Counted from the stretch's first letter, positions 1 to 9,243 are shown. The stretch is 42,706 nt of DNA from CAZYVA01 sp964650695 (GCA_964650695.1 CAZYVA010000004.1:1-42706); one strand, 5' to 3'. Notes: generated by a model from the letters alone, not told the origin. Numbers and translations: made by a program.

Positions 1-39
1 ATAGCGACAATATATCGCAATGAAAAACAGCGCTACACA

Positions 40-2715
40 TCAGCAAAAAGGCTTTTTTGCCGGAATGCCCGCCTTTCTGGGATACTTTCCGGGCGTTTCT
101 CTCGTTTTTTTGATAATAACAATGCTCCTGGAAATGTCTGTTTCCGGAAGACAAAATGGATGGACTGTATCTATACGCCCGCCGAGTTTTTCGACAACCC
201 GTCTTGAACGGTTGAGTTCCTCCTCTATACTGCACGATTTATACGAAATAAAAGTCCCTCCTACTTTTACAAACGGAAGGCAATATTCCGATAAAACAGA
301 AAGATTGGCAACGGCTCTTGAGACACATAGATCAAACTGTTCCCGATATGCAGGCTGCCTTGCAAAATCCTCCGCGCGTCCGTGGATTGCTTCAACATCT
401 TTCAGCTTTAATTCCTCGATCACCCGGTTTAAAAACTGGATTCTTTTATTCAGGGAGTCCAACAAGGTCATTTTCAATCCCGGAAATACAACCTTCAATG
501 GGATTCCAGGGAAACCAGCGCCGCTGCCTAAGTCCAGGACTTTTTGCTGTAAAGAAAAATCATACCATTGACCCGCAATAACACTATCCACAAAATGTTT
601 TTTTACGACATCCGGAAAATCAATAATGGCTGTAAGGTTCATAACCTTATTCCATTTTTCCAGAAGCTGGAAATAAGACATGAACTGATAAGCCTGTTTG
701 TCATTGAGAGAAACCGAGATTTTCCTCATTTCATTCACCAGATACTCCTTTTTCGGCAATGAAGGGTCTGCAAGAAGGACGGTTGGCTTCCTCTCATCCT
801 TGGAAAGCCGGTGGTTTTCAAGATAAACAAGCAAGACAGAAATATCTGCGGGAGAAACACCGGAAATCCTGGATGCCTGCCCAATTGAAATTGGGCGGTA
901 TTCTTTTAATTTTTGCAAAGCTTCGATCCGGAGGCTTTTTACTTGATCATAATCAAAATTTCCCGGTATGCGTTTGCTTTCCAGTTTTTTGAACTGCTCG
1001 ACCTGCCGTTTCTGCCTTTTGATATATCCTTCATATTTTATAGAAATATTGACCTGCTCGATAATCTCTTCCCTCAGATCATCCGGAAAAGAAGGACGTC
1101 CGGGATCCAGTTCTTCTAAGACCTGATAAGAAAGCTCCGGCCGTTTGATCAAATCAACAAGAGAAATCCCCGACGAAAATCCCGGACTGTTATGGTTCGC
1201 TAAAAAGTCCTGGACATTGGCGGTCATACCCAGGTTTACATGCTTGACTCTTTCAATTTCCCTGGAGATCAACGCCTGCTTTTTCAAAAGACGGCGATAC
1301 CTTTCCTCAGAAACCAATCCGATCTCATAGCCTTTTTCCGTTAGCCTCTGGTCTGCGTTGTCCTGACGGAGTAAAAGACGGTATTCCGCCCGGGAAGTCA
1401 TCATGCGGTAAGGTTCCTTGTTTTCCTTGGTCACAAGATCATCGATCAGCACACCGATATATGCCTCCGAACGATCCAGAATCAAAGGTTCTTCGCCTCG
1501 CAGCATTTTCACAGCATTGATCCCGGCTATCAATCCTTGGGCCGCTGCTTCCTCATAACCGGAACTTCCATTGAACTGCCCCGCGCTAAACAACCCGTGG
1601 AGAGCTTTAAACTCCAAAGAAGGCTTTAGCTGCCTGGCATCCATGCAGTCATATTCGATCGCATACGCGTTTCTTACTATTTTAGCATTTTCGAGCCCTG
1701 GAACACTCCTGTACATAGCATACTGCACATCTTCCGGCAGAGAACTGGACATCCCGCCAATATACATCTCATTTGTCTCCGTCCCTTGCGGTTCAATAAA
1801 AACCTGATGCCGTTCCTTATCCGGAAATTTAACGACTTTATCTTCAATGGATGGACAGTACCGGGGTCCGGTCCCTTCGATCTTGCCGGAAAATAAAGGC
1901 GAACGGCCCAGGTTTTCCCGAATGATATCGTGCGTGGTTTGATTCGTATAGGTCAGCCAACAGGAAGCCTGCGGTATCTGTACATCGTCCGGATGCGTAG
2001 TGAAGGAAAAAGGTGTAACTTGCTCATCGCCAAACTGTTCTTCCATTTTTGAAAAATCAAGGCTGTCTCCGTCAACCCTTGCCGGCGTCCCTGTCTTAAA
2101 ACGGCACATTTGGATTCCAAGCTTTTTCAAGGAATCCGTTAAATAATTCGCCGCCTGCAGCCCGTTCGGACCGGTATGGGCGCTGACTTCCCCGTAAACA
2201 CATTTTGCATTTAAGTATGTGCCTGTGCATAAAATTACAGCCCTGCAATGGTAAACAGCACCCGAATAAGCCTGGACGCCTGTGACATTTTTTCCCCCAT
2301 CCACAAGGATCCGGACGATCTCCATCTGTTTGATTTCCAAACGTTCCTGTTTTTCCAGAACCTGGCGCATGATCCGGCTGTACTTATTTTTATCCGCTTG
2401 CGCCCGGAGTGAATGGACGGCCGGCCCTTTTGAGCGGTTCAGCATTTTTGACTGTATAAATGTATGGTCGATGATTTTGCCCATTTCTCCCCCAAGCGCA
2501 TCGACTTCCCGTACCAAATGCCCTTTTGACGTTCCCCCAATGCTTGGGCTGCACGGCATAAGCGCCACACTATCCACACTCACTGTAAACATTATAGTGT
2601 GAAACCCCAGCCGCGCACAGGCAAGCGCCGCTTCACAACCTGCATGGCCGGCGCCAATGACTACAATGTCGTATGCATCCTTATTTTCCCATACAGAATT
2701 TACTGAATATTTCAT
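40..2715 (-). CDS. mnmG-rsmG: MnmG-RsmG fusion: tRNA U34 carboxymethylaminomethyl synthase plus 16S rRNA m7G methyltransferase
   Basis: This is one 891-residue frame with two enzymes that are normally separate. Residues 1 to about 633 are MnmG (GidA), the FAD-dependent partner of MnmE in tRNA wobble-uridine modification; the FAD-binding GAGHAG motif is at 21-26. Residues from about 660 on are RsmG (GidB), which methylates 16S rRNA (m7G527 in E. coli numbering); the SAM-binding motif VLDLGSGAGFPG is at 726-737. The linker at about 634-660 is polar. Inside it an AAGGAG sits six bases before an in-frame GTG (codon 660), which looks like the old rsmG start, so free RsmG may also be made. The 5' end overlaps mnmE by 35 bases. 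MnmG alone is usually about 630 residues and RsmG about 240, so the sum fits an intact fusion. The frame is uninterrupted, but a sequencing error that removed a stop cannot be excluded. Confidence 0.93.
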   Translation of the reverse strand: MKYSVNSVWENKDAYDIVVIGAGHAGCEAALACARLGFHTIMFTVSVDSVALMPCSPSIGGTSKGHLVREVDALGGEMGKIIDHTFIQSKMLNRSKGPAVHSLRAQADKNKYSRIMRQVLEKQERLEIKQMEIVRILVDGGKNVTGVQAYSGAVYHCRAVILCTGTYLNAKCVYGEVSAHTGPNGLQAANYLTDSLKKLGIQMCRFKTGTPARVDGDSLDFSKMEEQFGDEQVTPFSFTTHPDDVQIPQASCWLTYTNQTTHDIIRENLGRSPLFSGKIEGTGPRYCPSIEDKVVKFPDKERHQVFIEPQGTETNEMYIGGMSSSLPEDVQYAMYRSVPGLENAKIVRNAYAIEYDCMDARQLKPSLEFKALHGLFSAGQFNGSSGYEEAAAQGLIAGINAVKMLRGEEPLILDRSEAYIGVLIDDLVTKENKEPYRMMTSRAEYRLLLRQDNADQRLTEKGYEIGLVSEERYRRLLKKQALISREIERVKHVNLGMTANVQDFLANHNSPGFSSGISLVDLIKRPELSYQVLEELDPGRPSFPDDLREEIIEQVNISIKYEGYIKRQKRQVEQFKKLESKRIPGNFDYDQVKSLRIEALQKLKEYRPISIGQASRISGVSPADISVLLVYLENHRLSKDERKPTVLLADPSLPKKEYLVNEMRKISVSLNDKQAYQFMSYFQLLEKWNKVMNLTAIIDFPDVVKKHFVDSVIAGQWYDFSLQQKVLDLGSGAGFPGIPLKVVFPGLKMTLLDSLNKRIQFLNRVIEELKLKDVEAIHGRAEDFARQPAYREQFDLCVSRAVANLSVLSEYCLPFVKVGGTFISYKSCSIEEELNRSRRVVEKLGGRIDTVHPFCLPETDISRSIVIIKKTRETPGKYPRKAGIPAKKPFC

Positions 2716-4186
2716 TGACTAGATCATCTCCCACTGATTCGCCTGTAATCCGTCCAAGAGCCTCATAAGCATCCATTAAATCGATCGAATAAAAATCCTC
2801 CGGCATTCCCGATTCGATACTTTCTTTCACTTTAAGTAATGATTGACGGGAATCCTGCAAAGATGTTTTTTGTCTAACATTTGAGATACAGATTTCATCA
2901 TTAAATGAAATATTTCCTTCAAAAAATAATGTTTTCAATAATTGAACCAACAAATCCAGCCCTTCCCGCTTCTTTGCGGACATTTTCATCGCATAAACAT
3001 TTTCATCCTTTTTCCACGGGGTTCCATTTTTATCCTCCGCCTTGTCTTTTCTTCCATGTACTTGCGTGTCCCCAGTATCCTTTTCCACAGGAATGATTGG
3101 ATGATCCGTCCCGGATTTTTCTCTGAACGTTTCTCGGAGTCCCCCAAATCCCACCACCGTGTCCAGATCCGATTTGTTCAGCAGAATGATCGTTTTTCTG
3201 TCTTTCAGCATCCGCATGATCTCAAAATCATTTTCATCCAACATCCGGGAAGAATCTACGACATAGAGAATGAGATCCGCACTGTCCACACACTGTTTTG
3301 CCCTGTTTACACCAATGATTTCCACAGCATCTTCCGTATCCCTGATTCCTGCCGTGTCGATGATATTTAAAGAAATGCCCTGTATATTGATATGTTCCTC
3401 AAGGATATCGCGGGTCGTCCCTGCAACATCGGTAACGATCGCACGTTCTTCCCCTAAAAGAAGATTGAGAAGAGACGACTTTCCCGCATTCGGTTTTCCA
3501 ACAATGACTGTCCGTATCCCTTCCCGCAATATTCTTCCGTCTTCATAAGTATCAAGAAGCCTATCGATCTGCGAAATGCAATCATCCATCACCCCATCGA
3601 GCGTTTCTCCATACCCATCGACGGAAATATGCTCCGGATCGTCCAATGCCGTCTCAATGAATGCGGTATGATAAAGAATCTTGTCCCTGAGCCGCTTGAT
3701 TTTGTCTTTGACATTTCCCCGCAACTGTCCGATGGAATTTTGGAGCGCATACTCATTTTGCGACTGGATCAGATCCGCAACCGCTTCCGCTTGGGATAAA
3801 TCCAAACGTCCGTTCAAAAACGCTCTTTTTGTAAATTCCCCCGGTTCCGCCGGTCTTGCCCCATGCTCGATCAAAAGTTCCAGGACACGCTTGACTACAT
3901 AAATACCGCCATGGCAATTAATTTCCACCGTATCTTCGCCCGTATAACTATGAGGTGCTTTCATGAGCATGACAAGGACTTCATCAATGACCTTTTCCCC
4001 ATCCTTGATATAGCCATAATGGATCGTATAAGGCTTTTGTTCCTGGAGAATTTTACCTTTTTTGCTTTCATAAACACAGTCCGCGATCCGAAAGGAATCT
4101 TTTCCTGCCATACGTACAACCGCAATCCCTGCACTGCTTACAGCCGTCGAGATTGCGGCAATCGTCGTTCCTGTCTGAATTGGCAT
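2681..4186 (-). CDS. mnmE: MnmE, tRNA modification GTPase
   Basis: MnmE (TrmE) is the GTPase that works with MnmG to modify U34 of tRNAs. From the chosen ATG (501 residues) the tetrahydrofolate-binding N-domain comes first, then the GTPase domain inserted in the helical domain: P-loop GKPNAGKSS at 230-238, the switch region with DVAGTTRD, DTAG, and NKSD at 337-340. The C-terminus is CMGK, the family's C(I/L/M)GK catalytic end. GTG at 4195 would add three residues, but GAGGTG lies six bases before the ATG at 4186, which makes the ATG the better start. Unusually, about 60 residues rich in D, K, E and G separate NKSD from the SAK (G5) motif at 403-405. It is the middle gene of the rpmH-to-mnmG minus-strand run and its end overlaps mnmG. 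Confidence 0.96.
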   Translation of the reverse strand: MPIQTGTTIAAISTAVSSAGIAVVRMAGKDSFRIADCVYESKKGKILQEQKPYTIHYGYIKDGEKVIDEVLVMLMKAPHSYTGEDTVEINCHGGIYVVKRVLELLIEHGARPAEPGEFTKRAFLNGRLDLSQAEAVADLIQSQNEYALQNSIGQLRGNVKDKIKRLRDKILYHTAFIETALDDPEHISVDGYGETLDGVMDDCISQIDRLLDTYEDGRILREGIRTVIVGKPNAGKSSLLNLLLGEERAIVTDVAGTTRDILEEHINIQGISLNIIDTAGIRDTEDAVEIIGVNRAKQCVDSADLILYVVDSSRMLDENDFEIMRMLKDRKTIILLNKSDLDTVVGFGGLRETFREKSGTDHPIIPVEKDTGDTQVHGRKDKAEDKNGTPWKKDENVYAMKMSAKKREGLDLLVQLLKTLFFEGNISFNDEICISNVRQKTSLQDSRQSLLKVKESIESGMPEDFYSIDLMDAYEALGRITGESVGDDLVNEIFSKFCMGK

Positions 4187-4283
4187 CTTTCCCACCTCAC
4201 ATGTGAAAAAGAGGCGTTACATCGCTGCAACAACCCCTTTTCCGTTACAAATCACGTCCCATAGTAACCGTTTTTTCTGTTTA

Positions 4284-5183
4284 CTATTTCCGTACCAGCG
4301 TAACGACAACCCTTCTATACGGTTCTTCTCCCTCGCTGTGGGTCGTAACTGCCGGATCTCCTTGAAGAGCGGAATGGATAATCCTTCTTTCATACGGATT
4401 CATTGGCTCAAGAAAAACGGACTTCCTTGTCCTCTTTACTTTCCCCGCGATATTCTTTGCCAGGTTTTCAAGCGTCTGTTTCCTGCGCCTACGGTAATCC
4501 TCCGTATCCAGCTTCACTCTCACATAGCCATCCTGCATCTTGTTGGCAACGCGGTTTGCCAAATACTGCAGAGCGTCCAGCGTCTGCCCGCGCTTTCCAA
4601 TCAGGATGCCCATATTCGCACCCTCCAGATTAATAGAAAGGGCGCCATCCTCGTCTACTTTTGCTGTCACCAAAACGTCTTTCATGCCCATAGCATTTAA
4701 GACATCCTCAATAAATTTCTTACAGGATTCGATGGTTTTTTCCTCCACTGGGGGCAATGCTGTGTCACGGTTATCCCCTATTTTCCCCTGTTTTTCCCCA
4801 TTTTCCAATTTTTCGGAATCTTCATCCACGCCCGGTGCGGTTTCTTCTGCTTCTTTTTTTATCTCTTCCTTGCTTTCACTCTTTTTTTCAACCTTCTTCT
4901 CATATTTTTTTTCTTTTTTGCGTTCCTTCCCTTTTCCCTTTTTGTTCAATCCGCTGTTTTCCTCTTTTTCCACACCAGAAAGGCTTTCCAAATCCTCTTT
5001 CTCCACAGGCTCTTCTTTCCTACGCGCTTTAATCACAGCCTGCTTTATACCGATTCCTAAAAAACCTGCGCTTCCTTTTTCAACCACTTCATATTCCAGT
5101 TTATCACTTGTCACTCCAAGCTCAACCAGTGCGTCTGTAATTGCATCGTCCAATGTCTTTGCGGTCACTGTAATGTATTCCAT
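4284..5183 (-). CDS. khpB: KhpB/Jag, RNA-binding protein with Jag_N, KH and R3H domains
   Basis: KhpB (Jag, SpoIIIJ-associated protein) is a cytoplasmic RNA-binding protein linked to cell elongation and small-RNA biology in Firmicutes. The 299-residue protein has a Jag_N domain (1 to about 53), a long charged K/E-rich linker (about 55-145), a KH domain with GKRGQ at 197-201, and a C-terminal R3H domain with NPYERRIIH at 262-270. The ATG at 5183 is preceded by AGGGAGG eight bases upstream; the frame extends 26 codons further without a better site. It sits directly downstream of yidC, the usual Firmicute order. The linker is highly lysine- and glutamate-rich and probably disordered. Confidence 0.95.
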   Translation of the reverse strand: MEYITVTAKTLDDAITDALVELGVTSDKLEYEVVEKGSAGFLGIGIKQAVIKARRKEEPVEKEDLESLSGVEKEENSGLNKKGKGKERKKEKKYEKKVEKKSESKEEIKKEAEETAPGVDEDSEKLENGEKQGKIGDNRDTALPPVEEKTIESCKKFIEDVLNAMGMKDVLVTAKVDEDGALSINLEGANMGILIGKRGQTLDALQYLANRVANKMQDGYVRVKLDTEDYRRRRKQTLENLAKNIAGKVKRTRKSVFLEPMNPYERRIIHSALQGDPAVTTHSEGEEPYRRVVVTLVRK

Positions 5184-5196
5184 AGTCTTGGCCTCC

Positions 5197-6264
5197 CTAT
5201 TTGTTCTCATTAAAATTTTTAACCAGGTTTGCTTTTGAAGCAAGGCTTCCTTTTTTTGCACTTTGGGCGCTTTTCCTTGCCTTTTCTAATTTCGCTTCTT
5301 TATTCTTTTCAGATTCTGCGGAAATGGTCCTATTTGCGGAATCCTTCAATGTCCGGGTATTTGTCTGTGCCATAGCGTTGATTCTTTCATTTCTTTTTCC
5401 GCGTTCCTTTGCTTTCTTTTCCGCTTTCTCACGATTTTTTTCAATCAATTCTTCCACTGAGGTTTTGGACAGGACACGGTTGATCACGATCTGCTGGATC
5501 GTCCGGACAACCGCGCTGATCACCCAGTAAACACCAATACCCGTCGGAAGTGTAAACACCATGAAAACGGAGAAAAGGGGCATCGTCGTATTCATCGTTT
5601 TCATCGTACCCGCCATCTGGTTGTTTTCATCGATCGTCTGCCCGGTCGCAGCCTGTGAAAGCCGGATATTGATCATCTGCGTCGCACCGGAGAGGAGCGG
5701 CAGCAAAATACATGTCACAATGACAACAACAGCCGGCAAATGATAATTCCCGGAATTTTTAATCATCTGCAAAGGCGATTCCTGCAGATTTGGGATCGTC
5801 AGGAATTGCTGGACCGTATCTGGCGCATTTTTTAATGCCGGTACGTAATTCTCAATATTATAGATAACCGGATATAAGGCAAACAAGAATGGCATCTGGA
5901 TCAATAACGGAAGACATCCGCCCATCATGGAAGTCCCGTACTTGTCGTAAATCTGCTGGATTTCTTCCTGCTGCTTGAGCATGGAAGCTTGATCTTTCTT
6001 ATTCCTGTATTTTTTCTGTACTGCCTGGATCTCCGGGTTCATAACCGAAGACATCTTGGAAGTTCTTTGCTGCTTGACCGTCATCGGAAGCATACATGTA
6101 TACACGATGACAGTATAAATAATGATAGACCATCCAACCGTGCCACTTTGAAAATGCAAGGTCTCCGTCAGGAACGTATAGATAAAGTTCATCACTTTAC
6201 CCAATACCCAACAAATCTGTCCAACAATCGGCCAATTTGCCGCTGTCAATAAACTAAACGCCAT
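5197..6264 (-). CDS. yidC: YidC/Oxa1-family membrane protein insertase (SpoIIIJ type)
   Basis: This is a YidC insertase that places proteins into the cytoplasmic membrane alone or with Sec. The 355-residue protein lacks the large periplasmic domain of Gram-negative YidC, as expected for Firmicutes. After a short N-terminal hydrophobic segment it has the conserved cytoplasmic hairpin (about 70-110, with PEIQAVQKKY) followed by further membrane spans including the GGCLPLLIQMPFLFALY stretch, and ends in a basic K/E-rich tail typical of ribosome-binding YidC tails. GGAGG lies upstream of the ATG. The neighbours yidD and khpB are the usual partners. Confidence 0.96.
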   Translation of the reverse strand: MAFSLLTAANWPIVGQICWVLGKVMNFIYTFLTETLHFQSGTVGWSIIIYTVIVYTCMLPMTVKQQRTSKMSSVMNPEIQAVQKKYRNKKDQASMLKQQEEIQQIYDKYGTSMMGGCLPLLIQMPFLFALYPVIYNIENYVPALKNAPDTVQQFLTIPNLQESPLQMIKNSGNYHLPAVVVIVTCILLPLLSGATQMINIRLSQAATGQTIDENNQMAGTMKTMNTTMPLFSVFMVFTLPTGIGVYWVISAVVRTIQQIVINRVLSKTSVEELIEKNREKAEKKAKERGKRNERINAMAQTNTRTLKDSANRTISAESEKNKEAKLEKARKSAQSAKKGSLASKANLVKNFNENK

Positions 6265-6288
6265 ACTTCATTCCTCCGCTCTTTTTCA

Positions 6289-6501
6289 TCAAGGAACCGG
6301 ATCATATCCCCCTTTTGAAAAAGGGTTGCATCTTAATAACCTCCAAACCGCAAGAAACCCTCCTTTCAAAGCCCCATATTTTTCTATTGCCTGCATAGCA
6401 TATGTAGAGCAGGTCGGATAAAATTTACAGGAAGGATTTCCCTTTAAGGAAGATATATACTTTCGGTAAAACCTTATACATACCAACAGAAACCTTTTCA
6501 T
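6289..6501 (-). CDS. yidD: YidD, membrane protein insertion efficiency factor
   Basis: YidD is a small peripheral membrane protein that assists YidC-dependent insertion. The 70-residue protein shows the family pattern: an N-terminal amphipathic stretch (IRFYRKYIS), the SCKFYPTCSTYA cysteine motif, ALKGG, and an RCNPFSKGGYDPVP end. The ATG at 6501 gives the usual MKR start; a GTG one codon earlier (6504) is also possible because AGAGG lies six bases before it. It lies between rnpA and yidC. Confidence 0.95.
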   Translation of the reverse strand: MKRFLLVCIRFYRKYISSLKGNPSCKFYPTCSTYAMQAIEKYGALKGGFLAVWRLLRCNPFSKGGYDPVP

Positions 6502-6600
6502 CACAAACTGCCTCTTATCGATAAACCCCTTCTGCCCCGTAGGGATGCTCTTTCCATAAACACAGGACGCGCGGGGGTAACACCATTCTTCCTTTTACGC

Positions 6601-6957
6601 TCACACGGGGCCGGGCATTTTTACAGTAATCTTATGGAGATTCCCCAGATGAAGGAGCGCTTTTTCAATCTCATGGTATTTTACATTCTTTGATCTTACC
6701 TTTGCGATCACAACAATATCAACCCCACATTTAAAATGCTCTTCCTGAAGTCGGTAGCTTTCCTTGATATATCTTTTTATTCGATGTCTGACTACACTAT
6801 TCCCTACTTTTTTGCTTACGGAGATCCCCAGCCTGTTTTTTCCAAGTTCATTTTTCCTGACATACATCACCAGATATTTATTTGCAAAAGATTTTCTTTC
6901 CTGGTAAACAAGGGAAAAATCCTCCCTTTTCCTCAATGATTCGGAATACTTCATCAT
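6601..6957 (-). CDS. rnpA: RNase P protein component
   Basis: RnpA binds the RNase P RNA and helps 5' maturation of tRNA precursors. The 118-residue basic protein has the family core: an N-terminal LRKREDFSLVYQ segment, the conserved RNR-type segment KNRLGISVSKKVGNSVVRHRIKR, and the following helix. Two ATGs are adjacent (6957, 6954), and I used the first. No strong ribosome-binding site precedes it. It follows rpmH after a 98-base spacer that contains a hairpin. Confidence 0.95.
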   Translation of the reverse strand: MMKYSESLRKREDFSLVYQERKSFANKYLVMYVRKNELGKNRLGISVSKKVGNSVVRHRIKRYIKESYRLQEEHFKCGVDIVVIAKVRSKNVKYHEIEKALLHLGNLHKITVKMPGPV

Positions 6958-7029
6958 CCATAAACCCGTTTATTTTTCTTCCTGCGCCCTTCCAGGCTTG
7001 ACAAAAGCAAGTTTCATATGAATAGTAAT

Positions 7030-7056
7030 AGAAGAAAAGGCCACATACATGCGGCC
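7030..7056 (-). terminator. Hairpin with T-rich tail between rpmH and rnpA
   Basis: Reading the minus strand, GGCCGCA and TGTGGCC pair around a TGTA loop (7039-7056), and TTTTCTTC follows. The hairpin starts at the last base of the rpmH stop codon. It could be a partial terminator that lowers rnpA expression relative to rpmH, or an mRNA-processing signal. Confidence 0.55.
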
Positions 7057-7190
7057 TACGCTGACAAAACTTTCCTTCCTTTCCTTCTTCTGTTCGCAAG
7101 GACTTTTCTTCCGCCTGCGGTACTCATCCTTGCACGAAAGCCGTGAATCCTTGATCTCTTTCTTTTTTTAGGCTGAAATGTCATCTTCAT
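7056..7190 (-). CDS. rpmH: 50S ribosomal protein L34
   Basis: This 44-residue, very basic protein reads MKMTFQPKKR followed by the L34 hallmark RIHGFRARM, then STAGGRKVLANRRRKGRK and the end VLSA. L34 is a structural protein of the large ribosomal subunit. AAGGAGGTGG lies just before the ATG at 7190. It is the first gene of the leftward run and has a consensus promoter at 7256-7284. Confidence 0.97.
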   Translation of the reverse strand: MKMTFQPKKRKRSRIHGFRARMSTAGGRKVLANRRRKGRKVLSA

Positions 7191-7255
7191 AAAACTCCAC
7201 CTCCTTATATCTCAAAAAGAAAATACTGAACATTTTTTTGCAGACATCATGGATA

Positions 7256-7284
7256 ATTATATTAAATTCTGCTTTTTCCGTCAA
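7256..7284 (-). promoter_or_regulatory. rpmH promoter
   Basis: On the minus strand TTGACG (7284-7279), a 17-base spacer and TATAAT (7261-7256) form a near-consensus sigma-A promoter about 65 bases before rpmH. Confidence 0.85.
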
Positions 7285-7352
7285 GCAAAACCTTTATTTT
7301 TCGCATATTTTCGCTTATTTCGTATCCGTCTGGCATCCAATTGGAATTATAA

Positions 7353-7381
7353 TTGCCTAAATAGCAAATTTGATGTAAAAT
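7353..7381 (+). promoter_or_regulatory. dnaA promoter
   Basis: TTGCCT, a 17-base spacer and TAAAAT lie about 128 bases before the dnaA start. The gene-free stretch 7191-7508 otherwise holds the opposing rpmH promoter and an AT-rich centre. I see no convincing DnaA box in it. Confidence 0.6.
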
Positions 7382-7508
7382 AGAACCATGTGTAACAGTC
7401 CGGCCTTTCCCGGCCTGTTGCCATGTATGACTAAGGAGCTGTTGAGAAAAAACCTGCGTACATCGCCAAACGATTCCTCATAAGTTCCTGGAGAGGACGA
7501 AAACCACT

Positions 7509-8891
7509 ATGAACATCGTAGAAGAAAAATGGCCGGAAATCATCGAACATCTCAGGACGGAACACGAACTGACAAGCATCTCCTTCCGGACATGGATCCA
7601 ACCATTAAAAGTATACGCCGTCATCGACAAAACCGTGTATATTCTTGTGAATAAAAATTCAAGTGTGGAATACATTGAAAAAAAATACAAGCTTCCTTTT
7701 AAAGTATGCATTGCGGATATTATAGGGACAGAATATGATGTTGTATTTATCTCCGAAGACGACGACAGGCTCCAGGCGATCCATAAAACTACGAAAGAAT
7801 CTACAAATAAAGCGCCGTCCGCCATCCAGAAAAACGGGCTAAACCCAAAATATACCTTTGATACGTTCGTTGTCGGGAAAAACAATGAATTTGCCCATGC
7901 CGCGTCCCTGGCAGTCGCAAAATCCCCCGGTGAAGTATACAATCCCCTTTTCCTGTACGGAGGCGTGGGTCTTGGAAAAACGCACCTGATGTATTCCATC
8001 GCACATTTTATCCAGGAACACAATCCGGTGAAAAAAGTGTTATATGTGACGAGCGAAACCTTTACCAATGAATTGATCGAATCGCTAAAAAAAGGAAAGA
8101 CAACCGGAAATGAATCCGAAATTTCAAACTTCCGCAACAAATACCGCAATAACGACATCCTTCTGATCGACGATATTCAGTTTATCATTGGAAAAGAAAG
8201 CACGCAGGAAGAATTTTTCCACACTTTCAACGACCTGCATAATTATGGCAAACAGATCATTATATCCAGCGATAAACCTCCAAAGGATATGGAAACACTG
8301 GAAGCCCGCCTGCGCACAAGGTTTGAGATGGGCCTGATTGCAGACATATCTGCCCCCGACTACGAGACACGGATGGCGATCCTCCAGAAAAAAATTGAAA
8401 TCGACCATTTGGAAAGATACCATATCCCGCACGACGTACTGGATTATATCGCGGCAAACATCAAATCCAATATCCGGGAGCTGGAAGGCTCCCTGAATAA
8501 ACTGATTGCTTTATACCGGTTGGGGAAAAATGAAGATCCCATAGACATCTCATTGGCTGCAGAAGCTTTGAAGGATATCATTTCCTCCGCAAATAACAGG
8601 ACCATCACGCCAGAAATGATTTTAGATATTGTCGCGGATCATTACAATATCACGGTTTCTGACCTGAAAAGCAACAAACGCACCGCCAATATCGCTTACC
8701 CACGGCAGATCGCGATGTACCTGATACAGTCCATGACCGATACCTCCCTGAAAGCGATCGGGATTTACCTTGGAGGAAAGGATCACTCCACCGTAAAATA
8801 CGGAATCAATAAAATAGAAACAGAAGCGCAGACAAGCGAAGTTCTTTCGAACACGCTGAATATATTAAAAAAGAAAATCAATCCTTTATAA
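7509..8891 (+). CDS. dnaA: DnaA, chromosomal replication initiator
   Basis: DnaA is the AAA+ protein that binds DnaA boxes and opens the origin. The 460-residue protein has the N-terminal DnaB/partner-interaction domain (1 to about 80), a short linker, the AAA+ domain with Walker A GGVGLGKTH at 151-159 and Walker B LLIDDIQF, and the C-terminal DNA-binding domain with the signature KDHSTVKYG. The start ATG follows GGAGAGGAC. It heads the rightward replication-gene run. Confidence 0.98.
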   Translation: MNIVEEKWPEIIEHLRTEHELTSISFRTWIQPLKVYAVIDKTVYILVNKNSSVEYIEKKYKLPFKVCIADIIGTEYDVVFISEDDDRLQAIHKTTKESTNKAPSAIQKNGLNPKYTFDTFVVGKNNEFAHAASLAVAKSPGEVYNPLFLYGGVGLGKTHLMYSIAHFIQEHNPVKKVLYVTSETFTNELIESLKKGKTTGNESEISNFRNKYRNNDILLIDDIQFIIGKESTQEEFFHTFNDLHNYGKQIIISSDKPPKDMETLEARLRTRFEMGLIADISAPDYETRMAILQKKIEIDHLERYHIPHDVLDYIAANIKSNIRELEGSLNKLIALYRLGKNEDPIDISLAAEALKDIISSANNRTITPEMILDIVADHYNITVSDLKSNKRTANIAYPRQIAMYLIQSMTDTSLKAIGIYLGGKDHSTVKYGINKIETEAQTSEVLSNTLNILKKKINPL

Positions 8892-9243
8892 ACGCCATGC
8901 CACATTTCGGCGCGTCCCGCATGGAACTTAAGGATTTCCCATAAGACAGAGAAAGATCGGACGAATGTTAAAAAGTTGATAACTGAAAGATAACCTTCAG
9001 ATAAACAGGGGATAACCGCTGGAAAACTTTTTTTTCCGAAAAAACATACACGGCCGGGCGCCCGATTTTCCCAACTGTATCCACAGAAAATTTTTTGACG
9101 CTCCACGGGGTTTTTCACACCAAAAAACAGGCAAACACGGCAAAAACCGCTATTTTCTTCTTTTTCAACGTTCCTACTAAGAAGACGACGGAATTTATTT
9201 TATATATATTTTTATAAAAGCACACGGGAAAGGAGTTTTACAC
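8892..9243. other. Putative oriC, dnaA-dnaN spacer
   Basis: This 352-base gene-free spacer has the position and make-up of a Firmicute origin. DnaA-box-like 9-mers are degenerate: GTATCCACA (9077-9085, one mismatch to TTATCCACA), TTTTTCACA (9111-9119, fits TTWTNCACA), and on the minus strand TTATCCCCT (9015-9007) and TTATCAACT (near 8980). An almost pure A/T stretch (9192-9219) is the likely unwinding element, with an AAGAAG run just before it that could be a DnaA-trio remnant. There is no perfect TTATCCACA in the spacer. Confidence 0.65.

Noticed and set aside
7191..7508. Origin boxes between rpmH and dnaA
   Set aside because: I looked for TTATCCACA-like words and found none convincing on either strand.
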